Notes: generated by a model not told the origin, from the sequence alone. DNA of 64,000 bases from Anaerolineae bacterium (GCA_023151115.1 JAKLJP010000003.1:248001-312000); one strand, 5' to 3'; positions 50,971 through 59,490 are shown, counted from the first letter of the stretch. Numbers and translations are program-made.

Positions 50971-52602
50971 ATGAATGTCAGGTTTGATTACGAGTCGAAT
51001 ATAGGCCAAAAACGCCAGATTAACGAGGACAGTTTTTGGCCGCAGACACACTCCCATGAGCACTCACCCAATGACCCTTACGGCATGTTGTTTGTTGTGG
51101 CCGATGGTATGGGCGGGCATGGGGCCGGCGATATCGCCAGCGCCCTGGCCGTGGCCGAAATATCCCGGCTTTACTATAGTCTGGGCGAAGAATATGCCGA
51201 TATCGGCCAACGGCTGCAACTGGCCTTCCAGGAAGCGCACCAAAAAATTTGTCAGGTAGCGGCCCAATCGCCCGCTACGGAAAACATGGGCGCCACCGCG
51301 GTGGCAGCGGTGGTCAAATATGATGAATTTAAACACCAGGGCGAAGCGTGGCTCGCCTGGGCCGGCGATAGCCGTATTTACCTGCTGCGGCGCGGTCAAT
51401 TGCGGCAGCTCAGCCGGGATCACTCACGAGTTTGGCCGCTCATCGAGGCCGGGCAAATTAGCTGGGATGAACTGCGCTTTCATCCCGACCGCTCCCGCGT
51501 GACCAATGCGCTCACGGCCCGCCGAGCGGATGTCTATCCAGAGATTGAGTGGACTTCTCTAAAACCGGGAGATCAATTACTGCTCTGCTCCGACGGTCTC
51601 AGCGGCGAAGTTCGGCCCGAAGAAATAGCCCAAATTTTAAAAACATACCCGCCAGAGCAGGCAGTCCAGCGCTTGATTGAAAGGGCCAATGCGCCCAAAC
51701 AATTCAATCGAAATGGGCAAATTGTCACCCTGGAAGGCGGCAACGACAATATTACCTCCATCGTTATTACCATCCCCAGCCGCACCGATCAAACTGCCGT
51801 GATGTCGTCGCCGCCGACACTGGTTCAACAGCCGGCTGTCTCACCACCATCTCGACGGTTGGGCCTGGTCGTTGGCGTTATCTTGGTCTTGCTACTGGTG
51901 CTGGGAGGGGGCGGCTTATATTTTGTTTTCTCCAATGAGGGAACTGGCAAAGTCGCGGTTCGAGCCACGCCCACCCCTTTACCCTTTACCGCCACATCCT
52001 CGCCAGAACAAAACTCAATTATTATCGCGGTGGAGGCTGAGGGAGAGCAAGTTATCTTCACCCCCACGCTTGAACCTGCTTCAACTTCACCAAAGCTGCC
52101 GTCCGAGGCGCTCGAAACCCGCCTGCCGACGGTCACGCGAGGCCCCCTCGCTTCTCCTACCGCCCCGCCCACTACCACCCCTTTTCCTCTGCCAACGGCT
52201 ACAGCTACCCCTATCGTGACCCCAACCTTGGAACCCACCCCCATTCTGCTTGAACCTGAACCGGACGAAGCCGGCCTGATCCAATACGACGCCAGCCGGG
52301 AAATTAAGTTTGTCTGGCAATGGCCGGGGGAATTAAGCGATGATCTTAGTTTTGAAATTCGGGTTGGGTTAGCGGGTAAAGCTCGAGTGGGCGCGCACGA
52401 CGCCCGGCTCTTGAGGCAAGAGCCTACTTTTCAGCGTTTGGACGATCACAAATATACGGTTACGCTAGTTTTAAGCAGGGCCACCGGCGTAACCCGCACC
52501 GCCTCCGATTATTTCTGGTCGGTGGGTGTGGTCCAAATTGAGCCGGAGTATGAGTTGAAAATAGAATCCGCAGCCCGCCAGATTAGCCTGGTTGTCCCTT
52601 AG
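50971..52602 (+). CDS. PP2C-type Ser/Thr phosphatase with extracytoplasmic sensor
   Basis: The frame opens at GTG 50959, but PP2C proteins begin at the equivalent of ATG 50971 (MNVRFDYESN), so that start is favoured. The catalytic domain (~1-265) has all the metal-binding motifs: QINEDS, VADGMGGHGAG, WAGDSRIYLL, LCSDGLSGEV and GGNDNITSIVI. A membrane segment (~298-321) leads to a Thr/Pro linker and an outer domain (~430-543) with FVWQWPG, FEIRVG and WSVGVVQIEP, matching the outer domain of the adjacent kinase. It should reverse that kinase's work. Confidence 0.9.
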   Translation: MNVRFDYESNIGQKRQINEDSFWPQTHSHEHSPNDPYGMLFVVADGMGGHGAGDIASALAVAEISRLYYSLGEEYADIGQRLQLAFQEAHQKICQVAAQSPATENMGATAVAAVVKYDEFKHQGEAWLAWAGDSRIYLLRRGQLRQLSRDHSRVWPLIEAGQISWDELRFHPDRSRVTNALTARRADVYPEIEWTSLKPGDQLLLCSDGLSGEVRPEEIAQILKTYPPEQAVQRLIERANAPKQFNRNGQIVTLEGGNDNITSIVITIPSRTDQTAVMSSPPTLVQQPAVSPPSRRLGLVVGVILVLLLVLGGGGLYFVFSNEGTGKVAVRATPTPLPFTATSSPEQNSIIIAVEAEGEQVIFTPTLEPASTSPKLPSEALETRLPTVTRGPLASPTAPPTTTPFPLPTATATPIVTPTLEPTPILLEPEPDEAGLIQYDASREIKFVWQWPGELSDDLSFEIRVGLAGKARVGAHDARLLRQEPTFQRLDDHKYTVTLVLSRATGVTRTASDYFWSVGVVQIEPEYELKIESAARQISLVVP

Positions 52603-52687
52603 ACAGGAGATAGCGCAAGCAATCCAAAGGGGAAGTAAGGCTACACGAGCGGTAGCGCTGCCCCAGGCTAATTACGGTTTACGGTTA

Positions 52688-54151
52688 TCAGTGGGCAGTA
52701 AGTAGCTTATCCACCGCCTCGGCCAGTTCGGCCAGATTGCTGACGCGGTAGACAGCCGTGGCGTAGGGCTGGTAGGCCAGCATATCACTGTCGCCGGTAC
52801 CCCACTGGCGCTGATGTTCCGGGTTGAGCCAGATGACCCGCTTGCTGCGCCGCTTGATTTGGTCCATCAAATCCAGGCGGGGATTGTTGTAATTGTTACG
52901 CCCGTCGCCGACAAAAATTACAGTGGTGCGATGGTCTACGGTGGAAGCATATTGCATCATCAAGGTATTCAGGCTGTTGCCTAGGTCGGTGTTGTAGTAG
53001 CCGGGGCGCAACCGGGTCAAAACGATGTCAATGGCGACATCGGGTGGATTCTCGGCAAAATCCTCGCTGATGCTGTTGAGGTCGTCAATAAAGGCAAAGC
53101 TGTGGGCGCTGGCCACCTGATCTTGCAGCTCATAAATCATGCGCAGTAAAAATTCAACCACGGCCCGCATGCTGGTTGAAACATCACAGATAAGCAGCAG
53201 CTTGGGTTTGAGGTGGCGCGTTTTGAATTTGAGTTCCATCGGCACGCCGCCATAGCGCAAATTGGAGCGCAGCGTCTTTTTGGCGTCGAGCGTGCCGCTT
53301 TTGCTGTGCTTGCGGCGCAGAGCAGCCCGGCTGCGTAATTGCGAGACCAGGCGGCGGACTTCGTCGCGCAGCAGTTCGGCCTCACTCTCACTCAGGTTTT
53401 TGAAGGGCCGGTGCATCAAATCGGCGGCTTCCTGTTTTTGATGGGGCTGGTTCTCGGCGCGCTGGCGGGCCAGGGTGGCCCCTACGTGCTGAGCAATTTG
53501 CTCGGCCAGAGCGTCACGATTCTCTTCCATCCCTTTCATCAACTCGTCAATCGCCTTTTGACTCATACCCAATTGGGCCAGCAAGTCGGGCAACTGTTCC
53601 ATCAACTGCCGCAGCAGTTCCATACCCATTTGGCGCAGCATGCGCTGTTCCATCCAACGCTGTTGGTAAGGCGAGTCTGCCGTAGGCAGGCCGGACTGCT
53701 GGCCAAGCTGGTCCAACTCCTGCTGACTGGGGTTTTGTCCCTGTAACAACCAGCGCAGCAACTGCATCAAATTGTTGAGTTGGTTCTCCGGCGAGGACAA
53801 CCCTCCACGCTGCATCTTTTGGTTGCCGGACTGTTGTTGCTGCTGGCGCATCTGTTCCAGCAGCGCGCGCAAGGCCTGGGCCAGTAAATTTTTCTCTTCG
53901 GGCGACAGGTCATCGGTCAGGTTGAGCAGAGGTGGTCCGCCGCTGCCAAAATAAAGGGGAAACAACTGGTCGAAGATGGGCCGATCCGCGGCCTCTTTGA
54001 CCAGGGTGGTCCGCAGCGAGTCCTGAAAATCGGTCCGGTTGAGAACTCCCATGCAGCGCGTGGCATTAAAAGCATCCTCGCTCTCGGCAATCGAGATGCG
54101 TACCCCGGCCGCTCGCAGCCCGGCGATGAAGTCAATGATGCGTTGTTCCAT
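52688..54151 (-). CDS. CoxE-like von Willebrand factor A protein (MoxR partner)
   Basis: The 487-residue cytoplasmic protein begins with a helical Gln-rich region containing coiled-coil stretches (EQMRQQQQQSGNQKMQ) and ends with a CoxE-type vWA domain (~300-485): LLICDVSTSMR (MIDAS) and VIFVGDGRNNY. MoxR-VWA pairs act as chaperones in assembly of metalloenzymes or protein complexes. Here the MoxR gene is directly upstream on the same strand, with a 28-bp palindrome in the 46-base gap. The cargo is unknown. It ends next to the end of the PP2C gene. Confidence 0.88.
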   Translation of the reverse strand: MEQRIIDFIAGLRAAGVRISIAESEDAFNATRCMGVLNRTDFQDSLRTTLVKEAADRPIFDQLFPLYFGSGGPPLLNLTDDLSPEEKNLLAQALRALLEQMRQQQQQSGNQKMQRGGLSSPENQLNNLMQLLRWLLQGQNPSQQELDQLGQQSGLPTADSPYQQRWMEQRMLRQMGMELLRQLMEQLPDLLAQLGMSQKAIDELMKGMEENRDALAEQIAQHVGATLARQRAENQPHQKQEAADLMHRPFKNLSESEAELLRDEVRRLVSQLRSRAALRRKHSKSGTLDAKKTLRSNLRYGGVPMELKFKTRHLKPKLLLICDVSTSMRAVVEFLLRMIYELQDQVASAHSFAFIDDLNSISEDFAENPPDVAIDIVLTRLRPGYYNTDLGNSLNTLMMQYASTVDHRTTVIFVGDGRNNYNNPRLDLMDQIKRRSKRVIWLNPEHQRQWGTGDSDMLAYQPYATAVYRVSNLAELAEAVDKLLTAH

Positions 54152-54168
54152 CGTGTCCTCCTGGCGAA

Positions 54169-54196
54169 GTTAAACGTTGAACGTTCAACGTTTAAC
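54169..54196. repeat. Perfect 28-bp palindrome made of AACGTT words
   Basis: The two 14-base halves 54169-54182 and 54183-54196 are exact complements. The whole sequence is made of GTTAAACGTT/GTTGAACGTT-type words. It lies between the MoxR and CoxE-like genes and so is transcribed with them. It could be a protein binding site or a repeat-derived hairpin; no T-run follows. Confidence 0.75.
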
Positions 54197-54197
54197 G

Positions 54198-55181
54198 TTA
54201 TTTCCTCCCCAACATCCGATAACTACCAAAATCATCTGCGTCAAAGCCGCCGGAACCGGGTTTGCTGGCTCCGCCGTTGGCCCCCCGGCGGGCCAGGGCG
54301 CGCTTGGCGCGGGTGATATCTGTTTCGTGTTTGAGCAGCACCGTCATGGTTGTTTCGACGGTTTTATCATCAAGGTGTTTGGTGTTCAACTGCACCAGCG
54401 CCCGCGCCCAATCGAGGGTTTCGCTGATGGAGGGCGATTTTTTCAAATCCAGTCCGCGCAGTTGATGCACCAATTCAACCGCCTGACGCGCCAGTTCGGG
54501 GGCCAGGTCGGGCACTTTCAGCCGCACAATGTTTAATTCGGCTTCAACGTCGGGATAATCCAGAAAGAGGTAGAGGCAGCGCCGCTTGAGCGCCTCGCTG
54601 AGTTCGCGGGTGTTGTTGCTGGTCAAAAAGACGGTCGGCTGGTGTTTGGCCTGGATAGTGCCCAGTTCCGGCACGCTGACCTGAAAATCACTCAAAACTT
54701 CCAGCAAAAAGGCTTCAAATTCCACGTCGGCCCGATCAATCTCGTCAATCAGCAGCACCACCGGCTCCGGCGAGGTCAACGCCTGGAGCAGGGGCCGGGG
54801 CAGCAAAAATCGCTCGGAGAAGAAAACTTCTTCCTCGGCGGCGATGCGGTCGGCGGCTTCACGCAACGAAGCTACGCGACCAATCACATCCTGGAGTTTA
54901 TCGCGCAGCAGTTGGGTATAAAGCATCTGCTTGGCGTATTCCCACTCATAGAGGGCCTTGGTTTCATCCAAGCCTTCATAACATTGCAGGCGGATCAGGC
55001 GGCGTTGGGTGGCGGCGGACCAGGCTTTGCTCAATTCAGTTTTGCCCACTCCAGCCGGTCCTTCGGTAAGGATGGGTTTGCCCAGTTGCTCGGCCAGATA
55101 AACAACGGTGGTTATCTCGTCGGAGGCAATATACTGCTGGGCGGCTAATTGTTCTTTAATTTTGGCGGTGGCGTCAGACAT
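54198..55181 (-). CDS. MoxR-family AAA+ ATPase
   Basis: The 327-residue protein has Walker A EGPAGVGKTELSKAW, Walker B VVLLIDEIDRADVEFEAF and sensor 1 FLTSNNTREL, in the order of MoxR proteins. The C-terminal lid ends LKHETDITRAKRALAR. It should act as a chaperone-like motor together with the vWA protein encoded downstream. The ATG is preceded by GGAGAAAGAA. Confidence 0.92.
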   Translation of the reverse strand: MSDATAKIKEQLAAQQYIASDEITTVVYLAEQLGKPILTEGPAGVGKTELSKAWSAATQRRLIRLQCYEGLDETKALYEWEYAKQMLYTQLLRDKLQDVIGRVASLREAADRIAAEEEVFFSERFLLPRPLLQALTSPEPVVLLIDEIDRADVEFEAFLLEVLSDFQVSVPELGTIQAKHQPTVFLTSNNTRELSEALKRRCLYLFLDYPDVEAELNIVRLKVPDLAPELARQAVELVHQLRGLDLKKSPSISETLDWARALVQLNTKHLDDKTVETTMTVLLKHETDITRAKRALARRGANGGASKPGSGGFDADDFGSYRMLGRK

Positions 55182-55370
55182 GCAGTTCTTTCTCCTGTTA
55201 ACTTACCTTATACTCGTAGGTTAGAACACATAGCTAGCATAGGTATCAATGAGGCTAAAGGGTTAGGGGCTGGTGGTCTAGCTAAAGTAGGCAATTGACG
55301 ACTAGCCGAGCCTCGTTTATCTAAGTTGGGGTATTATGGCTGGCAAGCGGCAGATTGTCAAGGGGGAAAG

Positions 55371-55414
55371 AGATGGAAGATAGAAGATAGAAAATGGAGG
55401 ATAGAGAGTTGAGG
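55371..55414. repeat. GAAGATA word repeat upstream of moxR
   Basis: Near-tandem words AGATGGA/AGATAGA/GGATAGA form a purine-rich stretch just after the CPBP stop codon, in the 253-bp gap before the MoxR gene. It belongs to the short-word repeat class. The rest of the gap shows no gene. Confidence 0.55.
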
Positions 55415-55434
55415 ATAAGGCTGCTTCTTATTTC

Positions 55435-56406
55435 TTATTTTCTACTCCCTCGCTCGCTGATTAGCCAAATTACGGCGCTGCTGACAAGTAACACAACTGT
55501 CACGGCCAGCCCGCCTTCGGGACCAAAAAGACCGCCGGTGATGACATCGGGGCCAGCTTCCATCAAATTAAATAGGGTTCCCCCGGCCGGCGGCGTTCCG
55601 CTGACTTCCAGGCCAAACAAGTTGCCTTGCGCCCAATTCCAGGCGGCGTGAATGCCGAACACACCCCACAACCCACCCTCGTAAAGCACGTACAGGGCCG
55701 TAAAGAGGCCAAAAAGAAAAAGATTGACAAAAGCCACCGGGCTGACATTGGGGTTGAGCGAGTGATAAACGGCAAATACCACCGCCGAAACGATAATTCC
55801 CCACAGCGGTTTATGCCGCGCCCCGATCACCGGCAGCAGCCAGCCCCGGGCCAGTGCTTCCTCCGCCGGTCCCTGGACCGTCCAACCCACAAAGATCAGC
55901 AGCACGCCCCCTAATGCTGCCAATCCCCGCGGCTGGGCCGACGGTTCTTCTACTGCCATAAAGCCCAACGCCGCCGACACCCCCACCGACACCGCAAACA
56001 TCACCAAGCCTGCCAGCAACCCGCGCAAATAGTAAAACCAGGCTCCGCGCCCTTCCAACCCCAGCGTCCAAAACGGCCGTTTCTCATACCACTTTAACCA
56101 GCCCCACAACAGCAGAAAAATTGGCGCAAACGATAGGATGAGTAGAATCGTTAGCTCCAGGGCTGTATCGGGCAGAGCGAGCTGCATCAAATCCTCAGGT
56201 CGTTCCAGGGCTACGGCTTGACCGGCCTCTCCCAGCGACAAGGCTACAACCAGAAAGATGGCCGGCAGTCCGCCGGCAAACTGCGCCGCCAAAACAAACA
56301 CAAAACTTAAGGCCACCGCCGCCGGGCCAAGCGGTAGCCGCTGCCCCATTCGAGCCAGTTCAAAGACATGATTTTGAGGGTCAAACAGCTTATTCATGAA
56401 GTTCAT
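55435..56406 (-). CDS. CPBP-family (CAAX-type) intramembrane metalloprotease
   Basis: The 323-residue protein has about eight membrane segments. The Abi/CPBP signature is complete: EEALARGWLLPV (motif 1, Glu-Glu and Arg), VVFAVYHSLNP (motif 2 His) and FGIHAAWNWAQ (motif 3 His). Such proteins cleave membrane or prenylated peptides and are often linked to bacteriocin maturation or immunity. It starts in an ATGA overlap with the pentapeptide protein gene. Confidence 0.9.
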   Translation of the reverse strand: MNFMNKLFDPQNHVFELARMGQRLPLGPAAVALSFVFVLAAQFAGGLPAIFLVVALSLGEAGQAVALERPEDLMQLALPDTALELTILLILSFAPIFLLLWGWLKWYEKRPFWTLGLEGRGAWFYYLRGLLAGLVMFAVSVGVSAALGFMAVEEPSAQPRGLAALGGVLLIFVGWTVQGPAEEALARGWLLPVIGARHKPLWGIIVSAVVFAVYHSLNPNVSPVAFVNLFLFGLFTALYVLYEGGLWGVFGIHAAWNWAQGNLFGLEVSGTPPAGGTLFNLMEAGPDVITGGLFGPEGGLAVTVVLLVSSAVIWLISERGSRK

Positions 56407-57305
56407 TCATGGCGAGTGCCATCGGGCATAATTGCCCCGGTCAAAATAACACCATCGAGGATGGTCCGGCTGAGATTGGCCTCCAACAAATTGGCTCTGG
56501 CCAGGACTGCTCCACGCAGAACGGCCCCAAACAAATTGGCCCCATTCAAAGTAGCGCCGGCTAAAAATGCCCCGGCCAGATTAGCTTTGGACAAATTGGC
56601 GCGGGTAAGTTTGGTCTTAGCCAGAAAAGTGCCGGCCAGATTGGCTTCGGTCAGGTCGGCTTCGGCCAGAAACGCTTCACCCATAAATGCCCCGGCCAGG
56701 TTGACTTTGGTCATATTAGCCCGGCTGAGATTGGCCTTTTCCAGATTGGCCCCGGTTAAGTTTTTGGCCCCCACCAGGCTGGCCCCGGCCAAATTGGCCT
56801 CAACCAGCACCGCCCCGGCCAGGTTAGCCCCGCTCAGTTCAGCACCTTTCAAGCTGGCCCGCCCCAACTGTGCCAGACGCAGGTCGGCCTCGGCCAGCTT
56901 GGCCCCAATCAGATTCGTTTCCAGCATGTTCGCCAGACTCAACCTGGCCCCGGTCAAATTGGCCTGGATGAGCAGGGTTTGGTGCAGATTAGACCGCGTC
57001 AAATTGGCCTGTTCCAGCTTTGCTTTGCTAAGGTCAGCATCTTGCAGTACGGCCTCACCCAAATCAGCGCCCTGCAACTCGGCCTCGATCAAGTTCGCGC
57101 CAACCAGTTTGGCATGGCTCAAATTCGCGCCGGTCAAGGTGGCCCCCATTAAATCAATCGTGCTCAAATCTCGCCCGCTCAAATCGAAGCCTCGTAAATC
57201 ATCCTGGCGGCCCCGGTCGGCCCAGGCTAGCGCCAGGCGATACTGCGCCTCTCGATCCAGAGCGGACAAAGTTGGGAGGGGGTCAATACGATCTACATCA
57301 GTCAT
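56403..57305 (-). CDS. Pentapeptide-repeat protein
   Basis: The 300-residue protein consists almost entirely of about 50 A(D/N)LXX pentapeptides from residue ~38 to ~290 (LTGANLSHAKL, LSGANLAGAVL and so on), with one one-residue slip in the run at GAKNLTGANL. It should fold into a right-handed square beta-helix. Members of the family mimic DNA and shield gyrase, but most have no known role. The first ~35 residues (PLPTLSALDREAQYRLALAW) are a helical cap. It is coupled to the CPBP gene by ATGA. Confidence 0.93.
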   Translation of the reverse strand: MTDVDRIDPLPTLSALDREAQYRLALAWADRGRQDDLRGFDLSGRDLSTIDLMGATLTGANLSHAKLVGANLIEAELQGADLGEAVLQDADLSKAKLEQANLTRSNLHQTLLIQANLTGARLSLANMLETNLIGAKLAEADLRLAQLGRASLKGAELSGANLAGAVLVEANLAGASLVGAKNLTGANLEKANLSRANMTKVNLAGAFMGEAFLAEADLTEANLAGTFLAKTKLTRANLSKANLAGAFLAGATLNGANLFGAVLRGAVLARANLLEANLSRTILDGVILTGAIMPDGTRHE

Positions 57306-57336
57306 TTAACATTTTCCTTTGACGACAATTAGATGG

Positions 57337-57342
57337 ATTATA
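57337..57342 (-). promoter_or_regulatory. Putative -10 of the pentapeptide-CPBP genes
   Basis: The minus strand reads TATAAT about 32 bases before the pentapeptide ATG. No good -35 is visible. Confidence 0.4.
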
Positions 57343-57531
57343 CTAAACCTCGCCAGAATCTTAAAATACCCTGGCTTCCTTCAGATTTTCCAGATACATC
57401 CCTCTAAATTTTAAGGTTAGAGTTCCCCCTTTCAAACCGAAATCAAACCTGGCAGTGCTACCATGAGGTTACATCGTTAGTTGGTTTCCTTTCTTCTCTC
57501 CTTCATTTTGTTCTCCTTTCTCTAAAAAGGG

Positions 57532-57561
57532 GCGCTCCCTCACCGGAGCGTCTCTTTTTTT
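57532..57561 (+). terminator. Orphan rho-independent terminator
   Basis: CGCTCC (57533-57538) pairs with GGAGCG (57545-57550), followed by TCTCTTTTTTT on the plus strand. No plus-strand gene lies just upstream, so it may end an unrecognised small RNA or be a remnant of a lost gene. Confidence 0.55.
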
Positions 57562-57697
57562 GACAAAGCCCCGGTTTATCTTTACCATAAACCGGTCTGG
57601 GCCATTCTCCCCGGCTGATCTTTCCCCAGATGACCTGTAAAACGTGAGGAAATTTTCCTAAAATAAGGCAATTCCAAGAAATTAAAACGTCAATTCT

Positions 57698-57750
57698 TGT
57701 GGTGCGTGGCACGTGGCAAGTTTACGTTACGCACTACGTACCACGCACGC
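57698..57750. repeat. GTGCGTGG / CCACGCAC word repeat, inverted
   Basis: GTGCGTGGCACGTGGC on the left and CTACGTACCACGCAC on the right are inverted versions of the same GGTGCGT word that is tandemly repeated at 62846-62866. Confidence 0.55.
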
Positions 57751-57808
57751 TATTGAAGGATTTTAATCCTGGAACTACCTAATCATCACGTTTCATGTTG
57801 TATAACCC

Positions 57809-59140
57809 ATGCATCCACCCAAAACCGACCCGCAAAGCCTATACTTCACCTGGCCTCTCCTGCCCGAACTCTTTCCGGCCTCATTTCCCGGCATCCGGCC
57901 CGGCCGCGATGACCTGCTGATGGATATTGACCGGGAGCGCCTGGTGAGGCGCATAGCGCAGCATCTCGCCCCGGCCATTAACCCGGAGCAATCCGATTCG
58001 CTTAAGCAGTCCATACCTTATGTCGGGCAAGCAGGTAACGCCGAGACGGGGTTGAGCCAGCTTCAACAAAAACGTTGGCTAAACCAAAGTATTATCCGCC
58101 TCTGTTATCGCCCCTTTGATTTCCGCTGGCGGTATCAAGGATTAGAAACAAAACCACTCAGCCAGAAACAGCTTGACTATTTTCGACATGTAAAACCAGG
58201 CAACCTGTGGTTAGCAGCAGCAAAAAAGCACCCCCGCGGTTTCGACCCGCCTTTTGTTACCTCGCGCCCCGCCTCGCTGTATTTGCTGGAGGGTCGGACT
58301 TATCTTTTTCCTCTTCTCCTGCACATTGAAACTCGCGGCACCTTTTTCGCCAATCTCCCCAACGAATACGGGGTTCAACCCAATCTCTCAAAAAAAGCCA
58401 GGCGCTATTTGGCCGATTTGGGGGCCAATGAGGCAGTTGAAACGCTTTTCTATCATCTGGTTGCCGTGCTGTATGCTCCCCAATATCGCCAGGAAAACGC
58501 AGAGGCGCTGCAACAGAACTGGCCGCGCCTCCCCCTGCCCGACAACCTCAAACTGTTACAAAAATCGGCGGCGCTGGGCCAAAAGATCGCGGCGCTGCTG
58601 GATACGGAAAAAGCCGTTCCCGGCGTCACCGCCGGCCAGATTCGCCCCGACCTCAAAACCATTGGCCTGCTCAGTCGGGCTGAAGGCGGCTCGCTCGACT
58701 CGAACAGCGACCTGGCCGTGACCGCCGGCTGGGGCGACGTAGGCCGCAAGGGTGTTACTCTGGCCGGTCAGGGTCAGGGGGTGGAGCGCCCTTTCACCGC
58801 CGACGAACGTGCCGCGTTGGAAAAGGGCGCGGCGGCCCTGGGTCTCAGCCTGGACCAATTGGGCCAAATTTTGGGGGAAACGACGCTGGATATTTACCTC
58901 AACGAAGCGGCTTACTGGGCCAACATTCCGCTCAAGGTTTGGGAGTATTCGCTGGGAGGGTATCAGGTAATAAAAAAGTGGCTGTCCTACCGGGAAGAGC
59001 CACTTTTGGGCCGGCCCCTCAAGCCAGAGGAAGCGGGCGAGGTGATGCACCTCGCCCGCCGAATTTTGGCGATGCTGCTGCTGGAGCCGGCCTTGGATGC
59101 CAATTATCGGGCGGTCAAACGGGCGGCCTTGGAGGTGTAA
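57809..59140 (+). CDS. Orphan C-terminal specificity portion of a type ISP restriction-modification enzyme
   Basis: The 443-residue protein matches only the C-terminal third of type ISP/IIG-like single-chain enzymes. It has FPASFPGIRPGRDDLLMDIDR, IIRLCYRPFDFRWRY, FYHLVAVLYAPQYRQE, LNEAAYWANIPLKVWEYSLGG and YQVIKKWLSYRE (each shown in pieces here). The N-terminal nuclease, helicase and methyltransferase parts, normally more than 700 residues upstream, are missing. Upstream is a 500-bp repeat-rich gap instead. It may be a remnant, or a stand-alone target-recognition protein. Confidence 0.8.
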   Translation: MHPPKTDPQSLYFTWPLLPELFPASFPGIRPGRDDLLMDIDRERLVRRIAQHLAPAINPEQSDSLKQSIPYVGQAGNAETGLSQLQQKRWLNQSIIRLCYRPFDFRWRYQGLETKPLSQKQLDYFRHVKPGNLWLAAAKKHPRGFDPPFVTSRPASLYLLEGRTYLFPLLLHIETRGTFFANLPNEYGVQPNLSKKARRYLADLGANEAVETLFYHLVAVLYAPQYRQENAEALQQNWPRLPLPDNLKLLQKSAALGQKIAALLDTEKAVPGVTAGQIRPDLKTIGLLSRAEGGSLDSNSDLAVTAGWGDVGRKGVTLAGQGQGVERPFTADERAALEKGAAALGLSLDQLGQILGETTLDIYLNEAAYWANIPLKVWEYSLGGYQVIKKWLSYREEPLLGRPLKPEEAGEVMHLARRILAMLLLEPALDANYRAVKRAALEV

Positions 59141-59196
59141 ACGGCAGACAGTCAGTCTTGCCCATCTGCCGTTTACTAACTGCGGGGTTGGGTTGA

Positions 59197-59490
59197 TTAT
59201 TTTATTTTCTGGTGAAGCGCCCCTTCGTTTTTGCGAAATTCAGGGTCAAAGTCAACAAATTTATCCCATCCTTCAAAGGCCACCAGGTCACGCGCCTCTT
59301 TGGGAATAACATAAGGGCCGTGTTCCATGCCATCGGAGTGCATGTAAACGGTCATATCTTCCGAACCATCATCCTCAGAATTAAGGATGCAGCCCCGGTC
59401 CGGCACTCCGGTTCGTACCAACTGACCGAAACACGACAGGCAAGCAGAGAGATTGGACGTACACTTATCACGATCAATCCATACTTTCAT
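59197..59490 (-). CDS. Small ferredoxin-like protein
   Basis: The 97-residue protein starts MKVWIDRDKCTSNLSACLSC, which resembles the N-terminus of 3Fe-4S/4Fe-4S monocluster ferredoxins (hVDrdkC.g.g.C). The four visible Cys (10, 17, 20 and 34) do not have standard spacing, and the usual C-terminal Cys-Pro is absent. An acidic middle (LNSEDDGSEDMTV) follows. A very good ribosome site (AAGGAGG, 7 bases before the ATG) supports the gene. Function is unknown; electron transfer is possible. Confidence 0.6.
   Translation of the reverse strand: MKVWIDRDKCTSNLSACLSCFGQLVRTGVPDRGCILNSEDDGSEDMTVYMHSDGMEHGPYVIPKEARDLVAFEGWDKFVDFDPEFRKNEGALHQKIK

Larger units (their letters stand above)
57306..57808. 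other. Repeat-rich 503-bp intergenic region
   Basis: It separates the divergent pentapeptide and ISP-specificity genes. It holds a minus-strand -10 (57337-57342), an orphan terminator (57532-57561), a perfect 9-bp-arm hairpin CCGGTTTAT/ATAAACCGG (57571-57595), and a GTGCGTGGCAC/CACGCAC word repeat (57698-57750). No convincing ORF is present. Confidence 0.6.
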
